DNA of 64,000 nt from Oscillospiraceae bacterium (GTDB lineage: Bacteria > Bacillota > Clostridia > Oscillospirales > Ruminococcaceae). Both the position numbers and the translations under genes were made by a program. Every line of letters starts with the position of its first letter. The stretch's first letter is position 1. Location: assembly GCA_018380115.1 (NCBI GenBank), contig JAGZUF010000008.1, positions 68,922 through 132,921 on the forward strand. Reading direction: 5' to 3'. The notes under the pieces are model-generated. The model had not been told where the DNA came from. It saw nothing but the letters and a program-made list of their open reading frames with translations, and searched no databases. Shown here in pieces: positions 52,552 through 61,754 of the stretch.

Positions 52552-53817
52552 TTAAAGTGCCAGCGCCCCGGCGCGCAGGGTAAGCGCATCGCCGGGCGCA
52601 CAGCCCGTATGGAAATAGGCCACTACCTTCTGCCCGCCCTCCAGGCTGAGCAGCTTTTCATAGCGGCCCACTGTGACGTCCTCCGGCACTACGCGCACGG
52701 TGCACAGGGCATCGCCCGCCTCATTGCGCAGCACAAAGCTGTTTTCAAAGGGGCCGTCCTGCAATGTCACCTTGCCGCGCCAGCCAGACGGCAGCCGCAA
52801 ATAATAACCTGTCACTGTGTCCGCCACACCGTATTCACGCGTGGGTTCGGCGGCCAGATAATCATCCCACTCTACAAAGTAATAGCGCCGCACAGTGGTT
52901 CCGGTGTCTGCGCGCGCCTCGATATGCGCCAAAAGCACTGTGCCGCTTGCTGTGGTGCGCGGGCCAAGCGCATCCGGAAGCCCCATGGTGCGCTCTGTCA
53001 CAGTATCACCGCCGGAGGCAGGCCAGTCCAAAAGCTGGCCGCCCGTCATGCGAAGCACCTGCTGCGCCGCGCCGCCCGAGGCAAGCCTGCCGCTTACAAC
53101 AATGCCCTGCGCCCGACCGCTGCGCGTCTCCAGCAGGCCGGTGCAGTGCAAAAAGCTGCTGTTCAGCTGCACCGTCTGCACGCTCTGCAGGCTGCCCGCC
53201 ATGTCGCGCACAGCCTCCAGCGTCAGAACACCGGCCTGCGCGGTGGACTGTGCCAGATACACCTCGTCCACGCCATCGGAATTCAAATCCGCAATCAGCG
53301 ACGCCTCGCACGCCTGCTGGTATTCCAGGGCAAGCTGGCCCCCGGCGTAGGAATATATCGTGAGGTATTGGTCTGTCAGGTTCGAGTTGGCATAGCCCAC
53401 CACCAGCTGGGCTGCGCCCTCGCGCAGGCACACTGTCTGCACCTGGCTTATTTCGGTGGAAAGCCCCTCCGACTGGCACACCACCTCCCACGCATCCTCG
53501 GCCTGCTCCAGCACGGCCACGCACACATTCTGCCCGCTTTTCTCGGCAGTGAAAAAGGCAATGGCTTCGTCTGCTCCGTCGCCGTCCAAATCCCGCAGCA
53601 CGATGGGTGAGAGCTCTTCGCCGCCGCGCGGGTATTTCATCTGCGGCGTCTCGCCAAGATACCCCACCAGCGCCTTCTGCACGGCGCTTTGCAGCTGCGT
53701 GGGCTGCGGGGCGCGCAGCAGTTCTTCCACATTGCCGCCCATCGAGACGGAAAAATCACACCCGGCCAGCACGGCCAAAAGCACAAGGCACACCGCGCTC
53801 AGAACCAGCTTTTTCAT
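52552..53817 (-). CDS. Lipoprotein with FG-GAP/VCBS-like repeats
   Basis: A 421-residue exported lipoprotein (signal VLSAVCLVLLAVLAGCD). Two calcium-loop-like repeats are visible: LRDLDGDGADEAIAFF near residue 75 and IADLNSDGVDEVYLAQ near residue 180, with the DxDxDGxxE pattern of FG-GAP or EF-hand-like beta-propeller proteins. The rest is beta-rich. It is 22 bases upstream of the response regulator and co-directional. It may be the extracellular partner of the kinase, which is inference. Confidence 0.75.
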   Translation of the reverse strand: MKKLVLSAVCLVLLAVLAGCDFSVSMGGNVEELLRAPQPTQLQSAVQKALVGYLGETPQMKYPRGGEELSPIVLRDLDGDGADEAIAFFTAEKSGQNVCVAVLEQAEDAWEVVCQSEGLSTEISQVQTVCLREGAAQLVVGYANSNLTDQYLTIYSYAGGQLALEYQQACEASLIADLNSDGVDEVYLAQSTAQAGVLTLEAVRDMAGSLQSVQTVQLNSSFLHCTGLLETRSGRAQGIVVSGRLASGGAAQQVLRMTGGQLLDWPASGGDTVTERTMGLPDALGPRTTASGTVLLAHIEARADTGTTVRRYYFVEWDDYLAAEPTREYGVADTVTGYYLRLPSGWRGKVTLQDGPFENSFVLRNEAGDALCTVRVVPEDVTVGRYEKLLSLEGGQKVVAYFHTGCAPGDALTLRAGALAL

Positions 53818-53896
53818 GCGCGGCCCCCTTCCGGCGCGGCAAAAACTGCGGCGCAGCAAAATTTATACACAGGGCATTATACCACTTTGCGCCGCG

Positions 53897-54667
53897 TTAC
53901 ACAAGGTAAAGCCCCACACCCATACACAGGGTGCCCACGGCCAGCCCCACAGCGCAGGAGCCGTTTTTCCCATAGGAAAAGCCGCCTGCAAGAAGCTGGG
54001 CAAACGACACCTGCAGCATCACGCCCGCCACCAGCGCCAGCAGGCCGTTCAGAAACAGAGGCGAGAAGAAGCCCCGCAGCAGAAAGAAGGCCGCCAGGGC
54101 GCCCGCCGGTTCTGCCAGGCCGGAGCCCAGCGCGAACAAAAGGCTTTTTGTGCGGCTGTGCGTGGCGTAATAAACCGGTACGGCCACCGCAATGCCCTCC
54201 GGGATATTGTGCAGGGCAATGGCCAGTGCAAGAGACGGGCCCAGGGCGCTGTCTGCCGCGTTGGTGAACAGCGTAAGGATGCCCTCGGGCAAATTGTGCA
54301 GCACGATGGCCGCCGTGGTGGCAAGCGCCCCGCGCAGGGCTGCTGCACGCGTTTTGCCGGGCACGGAAAGGCGCTGTGCCAGCGCTTCGTCCTCCGGCAG
54401 GCTCTTTTCCAGCAGCAGGGCCGCCAGCATGCCTGCTGCGCACAGGCTGGCGCAACGCAGTGCCGCGCCCACCGGCGCGGCACCAGAGGCTGCGTAGGCC
54501 TCCACGGCACTGGGCAGCATTTCAGAAAGCGACACCGTCATCATTACCCCAGCGGCAAACCCCTGTGAAAGGGCCATGATGCGCGGGCCGGGCGTGCGCA
54601 TCAGCCACACCACCAGGCCACCCAGCCCAGTGGAAAGGCCTGCCAGCGTGGTAAGCAAAAGCGCCAT
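53897..54667 (-). CDS. ZIP family metal transporter
   Basis: A 256-residue protein with eight helices. The two metal-binding motifs are HNLPEGILTLF and HNIPEGIAVAV in TM4 and TM5. The start is ATG 54667, since the longer reading upstream is out of character. Bacterial ZIP proteins such as ZupT import zinc, manganese or iron. Ribosome site is GGATGG-like, at a long distance. Confidence 0.88.
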   Translation of the reverse strand: MALLLTTLAGLSTGLGGLVVWLMRTPGPRIMALSQGFAAGVMMTVSLSEMLPSAVEAYAASGAAPVGAALRCASLCAAGMLAALLLEKSLPEDEALAQRLSVPGKTRAAALRGALATTAAIVLHNLPEGILTLFTNAADSALGPSLALAIALHNIPEGIAVAVPVYYATHSRTKSLLFALGSGLAEPAGALAAFFLLRGFFSPLFLNGLLALVAGVMLQVSFAQLLAGGFSYGKNGSCAVGLAVGTLCMGVGLYLV

Positions 54668-54726
54668 GTGTGCATATCCATCCCATCCTTTCTTCTCAAG
54701 GGAAGGATATGCGCGGCACAGCGCCG

Positions 54727-55332
54727 CTATTGCAGGGCCAGCACGCCTTTGGTGATGATGCCCTCCACCACGGCGGCCATCTCGTCCGGCGCAAGGGGCA
54801 TGCCCTGTTCGAGCCACTGCTTCAGAAGGCCGATGCAGCCAGCCACAAAAAATGAAAACACGTAGCCGTAGCCCAGCCTGCTCTCCTTCCCCATCAGGGC
54901 CGCCCACTCATCCAGCACACGCTCGCGCACAAGCTGGTTCACCTTACTCACAAAGGCCGTCTCCTGCGGGCCGCACAGCAGGACGCGGCAGATATCCGCG
55001 TTCTGCGCCACAAAATGAAAAATACCGCGCAGGGGCCCGGCCGCGTCCGCCACCTGATATTCCGCCTGCACACCGCTGCGCAGCAGCATTTCATTTGGGC
55101 GGAATGAGCCCAGCATGGCCTCAAACTGTGTCATCAGGTCGTCCACTATTTCGTCCAGCAGGGCGCGCACATCCGGATAATGCAGGTAAAATGTGCCCCG
55201 GTTGATATCGCAGGCCCCGCATAGCTCCTTCACCGTGATCTCCTGCAGCGGCTTTTTTTCCAGCAGGCCTGTGAGGGCCGTGCGAAGCTGCGCCTTTGTT
55301 TTTAAAACGCGCCTGTCCTGCGCACGCGGCAT
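54727..55332 (-). CDS. TetR/AcrR family transcriptional regulator
   Basis: A 201-residue repressor. The HTH is ITVKELCGACDINRGTFYLHY (residues about 30-50). The C-terminal helical domain of the TetR_C (DhaS-like) type includes FVAQNADICRVLLCG. The start is ATG 55332, nine bases after AAGGAG. It is divergent from a two-gene ABC exporter, and an inverted repeat overlaps its promoter, so it likely represses itself and the exporter. The inducer is unknown. Confidence 0.9.
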   Translation of the reverse strand: MPRAQDRRVLKTKAQLRTALTGLLEKKPLQEITVKELCGACDINRGTFYLHYPDVRALLDEIVDDLMTQFEAMLGSFRPNEMLLRSGVQAEYQVADAAGPLRGIFHFVAQNADICRVLLCGPQETAFVSKVNQLVRERVLDEWAALMGKESRLGYGYVFSFFVAGCIGLLKQWLEQGMPLAPDEMAAVVEGIITKGVLALQ

Positions 55333-55446
55333 GGCAATTCTCTCCTTCACGATTTTTTTACAATTCTAATGAACACAAGCGGCGTTCTCTGTCGATTTAT
55401 CGGCATGGCCGGGCCTATTTGCCGATTGCTTCCCGACCCTGCTTTT

Positions 55447-55488
55447 ATTATAATAAACTTAGCGTTTTAATCAACACTGCGTTTATTA
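55447..55488 (-). promoter_or_regulatory. TetR promoter with overlapping inverted repeat
   Basis: On the minus strand: TTGATT (55469-55474), 16 bases, TATAAT (55447-55452). The inverted repeat TAATAAAC/GTTTATTA (55451-55458 and 55481-55488, 22-base spacer) covers both elements and is a candidate operator. Confidence 0.6.
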
Positions 55489-55525
55489 CCGAACAGCTTG
55501 TCTGTTTTCTGGAAGGAGCTTTTCC

Positions 55526-56281
55526 ATGCCGTTTCATCGTGCCCGGCCCGCTGCCGCAGCGCCCGCCCTGAACCCGCCCGGCCATTTTGTAGAGCTGCGG
55601 GACGTGTGCAAATATTATCAGATGGGCACTGTGCGCATCTCTGCTGCGGACCACATCAATTTCCACATCGAAAAGGGTGAATTCTGCGTCATTGTAGGGC
55701 CGTCCGGCGCAGGCAAAACCACCGTGCTGAATATGCTGGGCGGCATGGATACCTGTGACGAGGGCGAGATCTGGCTGGACGGCCAGCTTGTCAGCCGCTA
55801 TTCGCCCAAAGAGCTCACCGCTTACCGCAGGCACGACGTGGGCTTTGTGTTTCAATTCTACAACCTTGTGCAGAACCTGACGGCGCTGGAGAATGTAGAG
55901 CTTGCCAGCGAAATATGCAAAGAGCCGCTGGACGCTGCTGAAACACTGGAGGAGGTGGGCCTGGGCGGGCGCATGAAAAATTTCCCGGCGCAGCTCTCCG
56001 GCGGCGAGCAGCAGCGTGTCTCCATTGCGCGCGCACTGGCCAAAAACCCGAAGATTCTCTTGTGCGACGAGCCCACGGGCGCGCTGGACTACAAAACTGG
56101 CAAGCAGGTGCTGAAGCTTTTGCAGGACACCTGCCGCAGCACGGGCCGCACCGTTATCGTCATCACGCACAACTCGGCGCTTACCGCCATGGCGGACCGC
56201 GTTATCCACATTAAAAGCGGCACTGTGACGGCTATGGAGACAAACCCCGCCCCCACGCCCGTGGAAAGGATCGAGTGGTAA
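55526..56281 (+). CDS. ABC transporter ATP-binding protein (MacB/LolD type)
   Basis: A 251-residue ATPase. It has Walker A in VGPSGAGKTTVLNMLGGMD, the Q-loop GFVFQFYNLVQNLTALENV, signature LSGGEQQRVSIARALAK, Walker B KILLCDEPTGALD and switch His in VIVITHN. The QFYNLV wording places it with the MacB/LolD/YknY group that serves FtsX-like permeases. GGAAGGAG precedes the ATG. It ends directly at the start of its permease gene. Confidence 0.94.
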   Translation: MPFHRARPAAAAPALNPPGHFVELRDVCKYYQMGTVRISAADHINFHIEKGEFCVIVGPSGAGKTTVLNMLGGMDTCDEGEIWLDGQLVSRYSPKELTAYRRHDVGFVFQFYNLVQNLTALENVELASEICKEPLDAAETLEEVGLGGRMKNFPAQLSGGEQQRVSIARALAKNPKILLCDEPTGALDYKTGKQVLKLLQDTCRSTGRTVIVITHNSALTAMADRVIHIKSGTVTAMETNPAPTPVERIEW

Positions 56282-59200
56282 ATGCGCAGAACGTACCGTA
56301 AAAACATTTTGCGCACCGTGCGCGCCACGCTGGGGCGTTTTCTTGCCATTTTTGCCATCGTCGCGCTTGGGGTGGGCTTTTTGGCCGGCCTGCTGGCCGC
56401 CACACCAGATATGCGCTATTCCGGCGACCGCTTTTTTGACGAGACGCATATGTACGACCTGCGCATTCTCAGCGAGCTGGGCCTCACGGAAGAGGACGTA
56501 GAGGCTATCCGCGCGGTGGAGGGTGTGGGCGAAGTGATGCCCGGTTATTATGCAGACGTATTTGCCGACACGCCGGACGGCGACACCGTAGTGGCGCGGT
56601 TTCACTCTGTTCCGCTGGAACAGGTAGAAGAAAAAGAGCCCGAAAATTACCTGAACCGGCTGGAGGTGGTGGAGGGCCGCCTTCCTGTGAAAGAGGACGA
56701 ATGCGTCATTAGCGGCGGCTCGTACCTCACGGGCTCCTCCTTCGAAGTGGGCGACACCATCGAGCTCTCTGCCGATAACGAGGATTTGGAGGACACCTTC
56801 ACCCGCACCAGCTTCAAAATCGTGGGCGTGGTGAAAAGCAGCAATTATTTTTCCGTCGAGCGCGAGCCCGCCAATATCGGCTCGGGCACAGTGTCCATCG
56901 TGGCGTACACCGGCGCGCAGAACTTTGCCTACGACGTGTACACCGAGGTGTATGCATCGGTGGAGGGCACGCAGGAAATGAGCTGCTTCTCCGATGAATA
57001 CAAAGATGCTGTGCAGGCTGTTTCCAGCCGCATCGAGGCCGTCAGCGGCGCACTGTGCCAAAAGCGCTACGACGACGTGAAGGCGCAAACAGAGCAGCAG
57101 CTTGCCGATGCGCGCGCCCAGCTTGCCGATGCCCAGCAGGACTATGACGACGGCCGGGCCGAGGTGGCGGAAAACGAGGAAAAGCTGGCGGACGCCGAGG
57201 CCGAGATAGAGGCCGGCGAGGCAGAGCTTGCCCAGAATAAAGAGACGATATCCGGCACGCTGACGCAGAAGCAGCAGCAGCTTGCCGATGCCGAGGCCCT
57301 GGTGATAGAGGGCAAGGCACAGCTTGAGGCCGCGCGCACCCAGCTTGACACCGCCAGCGCACAGCTTGCCGCAGGCAAAACGGCACTGGAGGCCGCAAAG
57401 CAGCAGCTTCCCGCGCTGGAGCAGGCTGTGGAGCAGGCCGAGGCGCAGCGCCCCGTGCTGGAGAGCCAGCTTTCATCCGCAAAGGCCGCCTTAGAGGCCG
57501 CCGAAGCTGCCGTGGCGGAAAAACAGGCCGGTTATGACGAGGCGCTGGCCCGGCGCGACGAAGCACAGGGCGAATATGATGCGGCGGCCGCTGAAGTGGC
57601 GCGTCTAGAGCAGGCTATTAAGGACGCAAAGGATCAAGGACAGGACACCGCGGAATTGGAAACGCAGCTTGCGGCTGCAAAACAGGCCTTGGAGTACAAG
57701 CAGACCGACCTGGCAGAAAAAGAAACCATTCTGAGCGCGCGCAGCGCCGAGCTGCAAACGGCCAACAGCCAGCACGATGCCGCGCAGGCGCAGGTGACAG
57801 GCTATGAGACCGCCCTGGCGGCGCTGGATGCGGCGCCGGGCCAGCTGGCGGACGCCAAGGCGCAGATAGCCCAGCAGGAGAAAACGCTGGCCGAGGGCGA
57901 GGCACAGCTTGCCGCGGGCGAGGCGGAATATCAAAAGCAGGCCGCCGTGCTGCGCGAGGCTGAAAAAGAAATTGCATCGGGCAAAACGTCCCTCTCCATG
58001 GCGCCCGCGCTGGCCCAGCTTCAAATGCAGCTGGCAGAGGAGCAGCTGGAGGAGGCAAAGGCCGAAGTGACGGACGGCAAGGCCCAGCTGGAGGAGGCAA
58101 AGCAGCAGCTTGCCGACGGCAAGGCCGAGCTGGACGATGCAAAGCAGCAGCTTGCCGACGGCGAACAGGCGCTGGCAGAGCTGGAGGTGCCGGAATGGTT
58201 TCTGCTGACGCGCAGTGAAAACGTCAGCTATGCCTCGTTTGAAATGAATATCGAAAAGGTGGACGCCGTGGCCAAGGTGTTCCCGGTGTTCTTCTTTCTT
58301 GTGGCGGCGCTTGTAGCGCTCACTACCATGACGCGCATGGTGGAGGAAGACCGCCTGCAAATAGGTACGCTGAAGGCGCTGGGCTACGGCAAGGGCTCCA
58401 TCATGGCAAAATATTTGCTGTATGCCCTGGCCGCCAGCGTGCTGGGCAGTGCATTCGGCCTTGCAGTGGGCCTCACCCTGCTGCCCACTGTTATCTGGAA
58501 CGCCTATACCATGATGTACGAGCTGCCAAAGCTCTACTGCCTGTTCAATGCGCGCTTTGCGCTGTTCTCTTCCCTCACTGCCATTGCCTGTGTACTGGCC
58601 GCCACGCTGAACGCCTGCTGGGCCACCCTGCAAGAGGTACCCGCCCAGCTGATGCTGCCGCGCGCACCCAAGGCGGGCAAGCGCATTTTTTTGGAGTATA
58701 TCCCGTTTATCTGGCGGCGCATGAAATTCACGCACAAGGTGGCCGCACGCAACCTGCTGCGCTATAAAAAACGCTTTTTCATGACAGTGACCGGCATTGC
58801 CGGCTGCACGGCGCTGCTGCTGACAGGCTTTGGCCTGCACGACTCCATCAGCGACATCGTATACAAGCAGTTTGGAGATATTTTCCTGTACGACGTCTCC
58901 ATCACGGTAAAGGATGCCGCCAAGGCAGAAAGCGGGGCGTTGGCGGACGTTCTGGCAGACGGGGACGCCGTGAAGGACGCCCTGTTGGTGCATCAGGAGA
59001 AGATAACCAGCCATTTCAACGGCGAGGCCTTCAGCACCTACCTGATGGTGCCGGAAAACAGCGCCGGGTTCCCCGATTTTGTGGACCTTCACACCCGAAA
59101 GGGCGGCACACCCGTGCCCTTCAGCGAAACAGGCGTCGTCATTACGGAAAAGATGGCGGAGCGGGGCGGGTTCAACATCGGCAGCCAGATTACACTGGAA

Positions 59201-59863
59201 AACGCTGACGGGGACACGGGCACCTTTACCGTGGACGGCATTGCCGAAAACTATGTGGAGAACTACGTATATCTCAGCGCCGAGACCTATGAGCATGGCT
59301 TTGGTGCAGCGCCGGTGTTCAACACCGTGCTGGCCATATCGGCAGATCCCTCCGGCGAGGGGCGCGATGCTTTGAGCGCACGCCTGCTGGGCACTGACGG
59401 CGTATCCAGCGTAAGCTTCACCTCCGACCTGAAAACCAGCTTTTCCGGCATGCTGCAAAAAATAGACATCATCGTGGTGGTGCTCATCGTGGCGGCCGGG
59501 CTGCTGGCCTATGTGGTGCTGTATAACCTCACGAATATCAACATTGCCGAGCGCGTGAAGGAAATAGCCACCATCAAGGTGCTGGGTTTCTACGACAAAG
59601 AGGTATATGCCTATGTATACCGCGAAAATATTGTGCTCAGCCTTATTGGCACTCTGACAGGCCTCGTGCTGGGCATATTCCTGCACATGTTCGTCATCTA
59701 CACCGTAGAGGTGGATGCCACCATGTTCGGACGCAGCATCAAGTTCTGGAGCTATGCTGCCAGCGCCGGCCTCACCATTCTGTTCAGTCTGCTTGTAAAC
59801 CTTGCCATGCGCCGCAAGCTGCGCAATATCAGCATGGTGGAAAGCATGAAGGCCCCGGAATGA
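56282..59863 (+). CDS. FtsX-like ABC permease with long extracytoplasmic coiled coil
   Basis: A 1193-residue permease. The N-terminal TM (LGRFLAIFAIVALGVGFLAG) is followed by a MacB-like domain (about 40-250). Next comes a long Ala/Glu/Gln-rich coiled coil (about 255-640), then three TM helices (about 660-790), a second globular part and three C-terminal helices with the FtsX signature (NITNI-type, here NLTNINIAERVKEIATIKVL). A 42-base direct repeat near 58,090-58,170 lengthens the coil. The ATG immediately follows the ATPase stop. It likely exports a peptide or lipid; the coil may reach into the wall. Confidence 0.9.
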   Translation: MRRTYRKNILRTVRATLGRFLAIFAIVALGVGFLAGLLAATPDMRYSGDRFFDETHMYDLRILSELGLTEEDVEAIRAVEGVGEVMPGYYADVFADTPDGDTVVARFHSVPLEQVEEKEPENYLNRLEVVEGRLPVKEDECVISGGSYLTGSSFEVGDTIELSADNEDLEDTFTRTSFKIVGVVKSSNYFSVEREPANIGSGTVSIVAYTGAQNFAYDVYTEVYASVEGTQEMSCFSDEYKDAVQAVSSRIEAVSGALCQKRYDDVKAQTEQQLADARAQLADAQQDYDDGRAEVAENEEKLADAEAEIEAGEAELAQNKETISGTLTQKQQQLADAEALVIEGKAQLEAARTQLDTASAQLAAGKTALEAAKQQLPALEQAVEQAEAQRPVLESQLSSAKAALEAAEAAVAEKQAGYDEALARRDEAQGEYDAAAAEVARLEQAIKDAKDQGQDTAELETQLAAAKQALEYKQTDLAEKETILSARSAELQTANSQHDAAQAQVTGYETALAALDAAPGQLADAKAQIAQQEKTLAEGEAQLAAGEAEYQKQAAVLREAEKEIASGKTSLSMAPALAQLQMQLAEEQLEEAKAEVTDGKAQLEEAKQQLADGKAELDDAKQQLADGEQALAELEVPEWFLLTRSENVSYASFEMNIEKVDAVAKVFPVFFFLVAALVALTTMTRMVEEDRLQIGTLKALGYGKGSIMAKYLLYALAASVLGSAFGLAVGLTLLPTVIWNAYTMMYELPKLYCLFNARFALFSSLTAIACVLAATLNACWATLQEVPAQLMLPRAPKAGKRIFLEYIPFIWRRMKFTHKVAARNLLRYKKRFFMTVTGIAGCTALLLTGFGLHDSISDIVYKQFGDIFLYDVSITVKDAAKAESGALADVLADGDAVKDALLVHQEKITSHFNGEAFSTYLMVPENSAGFPDFVDLHTRKGGTPVPFSETGVVITEKMAERGGFNIGSQITLENADGDTGTFTVDGIAENYVENYVYLSAETYEHGFGAAPVFNTVLAISADPSGEGRDALSARLLGTDGVSSVSFTSDLKTSFSGMLQKIDIIVVVLIVAAGLLAYVVLYNLTNINIAERVKEIATIKVLGFYDKEVYAYVYRENIVLSLIGTLTGLVLGIFLHMFVIYTVEVDATMFGRSIKFWSYAASAGLTILFSLLVNLAMRRKLRNISMVESMKAPE

Positions 59864-59897
59864 CGCTTGCGTGCCACCGGCCTTCCTCGTCTCTCGT

Positions 59898-59937
59898 CCC
59901 CCTGCCCCGGCCAGTCCGGGCAGGGGGGGCTTTCTTT
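59898..59937 (+). terminator. Terminator after the FtsX-like permease
   Basis: Stem CCCCCTGCCCCGG/CCGGGCAGGGGG with one bulged C, then CTTTCTTTT. Confidence 0.75.
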
Positions 59938-60221
59938 TGGGAAGAGAGCCGGCGGCTCTGCCAGCGGGGCGGCGCAAAAAGCTTTCGCGTCAGGCACCGG
60001 TAAAACAGGCTGCCCGCCAGCAGGCCGTCCGTCGTGGAAACCTACTCCGGAACAGCGGCCGCCCGCAAGCGGGCGGCAGAGCAGGCGGCGCAGACGGCCG
60101 CCGAAGCCCGTGCAGCCTGTGAAATGCAGGCCGCGGCCCTCTTACAGAGCTGATTTCAGCCCCCGGCTGCGGCGGCAGGCATGACAGTGTGTGCTGAACA
60201 GAACATGATGCCATCTTTTTC
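59938..60221. other. Intergenic region without a recognised gene
   Basis: GC-rich, with a hairpin CCGCCCGC-AA-GCGGGCGG near 60,060-60,078 and a diverged copy of the dispersed motif (GCAAAAAGCTTTCGC, then GGCACCGG, 59975-60001). No gene seen. Confidence 0.5.
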
Positions 60222-60285
60222 TTGACATCTTCGCCGGCAGAAGCTATAATCAAAAAAGTTTGAATTTCAAACTTTGAACTTCAAA
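60222..60285 (+). promoter_or_regulatory. Consensus promoter with two FabT-like operators
   Basis: TTGACA (60222), 17 bases, TATAAT (60245). It is followed by AGTTTGAA-T-TTCAAACT (60257-60273) and TTTGAA-C-TTCAAA (60273-60285), which share a base. The dyads sit right at the transcription start, an ideal place for autorepression by the MarR protein. Confidence 0.85.
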
Positions 60286-60308
60286 GCATTAGAAAGGGAA
60301 CCCAGCCC

Positions 60309-60755
60309 ATGCCGCAGATGACATCGCAGGAACAAAAATTGAACGATTTCCTCGTGGGGGTGTTCAACGATATCCTCCGCCTGGAGGAGGCCAGCCTGCG
60401 CCAGAGCTGCGGCAACCTTTCCGTCACAGAGCTGCATGTGCTGGACGCAGTTTCCCATTGCGCACCGCAGTGCGGCATGGCGGACATTGCCGCAGCCCTG
60501 AAGGTAACGGCAGGCACAGCCACCGTGGCCGTGAAAACGCTGGAGCAAAAGGGATATGTAGTGCGCACCCGGCATGAAAAGGATAAGCGCCGCGTCACAG
60601 TGGCCCTTACAGACGCCGCACAGGCTGTGCTGGCGCACCACGAGGCCTTCCACACCGGCCTTGTGCGCGCTGTGGCACACGGGCTGCCCGCGCCTGAGCT
60701 GGACGCTTTGAGCGCCGCGCTTTCCCGGCTGCACGACTACTTCCGCACTTTGTAA
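60309..60755 (+). CDS. MarR family regulator, possibly FabT-like
   Basis: A 148-residue winged-helix protein. The HTH and wing are visible in LSVTELHVLDAVSHCAPQCG, MADIAAALKVTAGTATVAVK and RTRHEKDKRRVTVALTDAA. FabT, the MarR-type repressor of fatty-acid synthesis in streptococci, binds ATTTGA-type dyads similar to those at its own promoter here. The downstream gene encodes a fatty-acid-binding DegV protein, which fits. The FabT role is inference; no fab genes are in the window. Confidence 0.85.
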   Translation: MPQMTSQEQKLNDFLVGVFNDILRLEEASLRQSCGNLSVTELHVLDAVSHCAPQCGMADIAAALKVTAGTATVAVKTLEQKGYVVRTRHEKDKRRVTVALTDAAQAVLAHHEAFHTGLVRAVAHGLPAPELDALSAALSRLHDYFRTL

Positions 60756-60783
60756 CACAAGCTGTGAGCTAAGGAGGAAATTT

Positions 60784-61629
60784 ATGATACGCATTATCAC
60801 CGATTCCACCGCAGACATCCCCCGCGAAGACATACAGGCGCTTGGCGTGCGTGTGGTGCCCCTGCAGGTAAATATTGACGGCGAAATGTTCCGCGATGGG
60901 CTGGACCTTGAGCCCGAAAGCTTTTATGAGATGCTGGCAGGGGCGAAAAGCCTGCCCACCACCAGCCAGCCCTCTCCGGAGCAGTTCCTGTCAGAATTTG
61001 AGCAGGCGAAGCAGGCGGGCGACGAAGTGGTGTGCATCACACTTTCGGGCGAGCTCTCCGGCACGCTGCAAAGCGCCATGATTGCCCGTGAGGACGCCGG
61101 GTACGCCCCCATCCATATTGTAGATTCCCGCAACGTCACCCTAGCCGAACAGCTTCTGGTGCGGCGCGCCTGTCACCTTGCCGCCGCCGGGCTCACGGCA
61201 GCCGATATTGCACAGGAACTTGAGGCCGCGCGCGGGCGCATCCGCCTTCTGGCCATTGTCGACACCCTGAAATACCTGCACAAGGGTGGCCGCCTCTCCG
61301 GCGCTGCGGCTCTTGCGGGCGGTTTGCTTGGGGTAAAGCCCGTGGTGGGCATCACGGACGGAAAGCTGGGCATGCTGGGCAAGGCGCGCGGCATGGCCGG
61401 GGCATATGTTGCCCTGTTTAAGCTGATAGAAGAGCAGGGCGGCATTGACGAGGCCGAGCCGTGCTTTGTGGGCTACACGGGCAGCCGGGCGCAGGCCGCA
61501 CCCTTCGTGCGCTTCGTCACGCAGAACCTGGGGCTGGAAAAGCCGCCCGTCATGCCCATCGGCACCGTCATCGGCACGCACGCAGGCCCCGGCGCCGCAG
61601 GCATCGCCTTTTTTGCCAAAGAGGTATAA
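60784..61629 (+). CDS. DegV family fatty-acid-binding protein
   Basis: A 281-residue two-domain protein. The N-terminus has IRIITDSTADIPREDIQALG and VVPLQVNIDGEMFRDG; the lipid site regions include SQPSPEQFLSEFEQA and CITLSGELSGTLQSA. The second domain has IVDTLKYLHKGGRLSGAAAL and LLGVKPVVGITDGKL, and it ends with GTHAGPGAAGIAFFAKEV. DegV/FakB proteins hold a fatty acid for phosphorylation by FakA. AAGGAGG is located seven bases before the ATG. Probably co-transcribed with the MarR gene. Confidence 0.93.
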   Translation: MIRIITDSTADIPREDIQALGVRVVPLQVNIDGEMFRDGLDLEPESFYEMLAGAKSLPTTSQPSPEQFLSEFEQAKQAGDEVVCITLSGELSGTLQSAMIAREDAGYAPIHIVDSRNVTLAEQLLVRRACHLAAAGLTAADIAQELEAARGRIRLLAIVDTLKYLHKGGRLSGAAALAGGLLGVKPVVGITDGKLGMLGKARGMAGAYVALFKLIEEQGGIDEAEPCFVGYTGSRAQAAPFVRFVTQNLGLEKPPVMPIGTVIGTHAGPGAAGIAFFAKEV

Positions 61630-61674
61630 AGGGAAATATGCCGCCTGTACGCGAATGAAAACTTTTGTCAAGAT

Positions 61675-61718
61675 AAGAACAGAGCCCGGGGGCACTTCAC
61701 CGCCCGGGCTCTGTTCTT
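61675..61718 (+). terminator. Terminator after degV
   Basis: A perfect 16-bp stem AAGAACAGAGCCCGGG with its complement and a 12-base loop, followed by ATTTTT. It lies between convergent genes. Confidence 0.85.
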
Positions 61719-61754
61719 ATTTTTGGATTGTAAATCTGCTGTAAAGCTTGTACT

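Noticed and set aside
57605..59977. A 790-residue open frame on the minus strand opposite the FtsX-like permease gene.
   Set aside because: It lies entirely antisense to a well-supported gene, is rich in His, Gln and Arg as expected for a shadow of GC-rich codons, and has no ribosome site or family resemblance.
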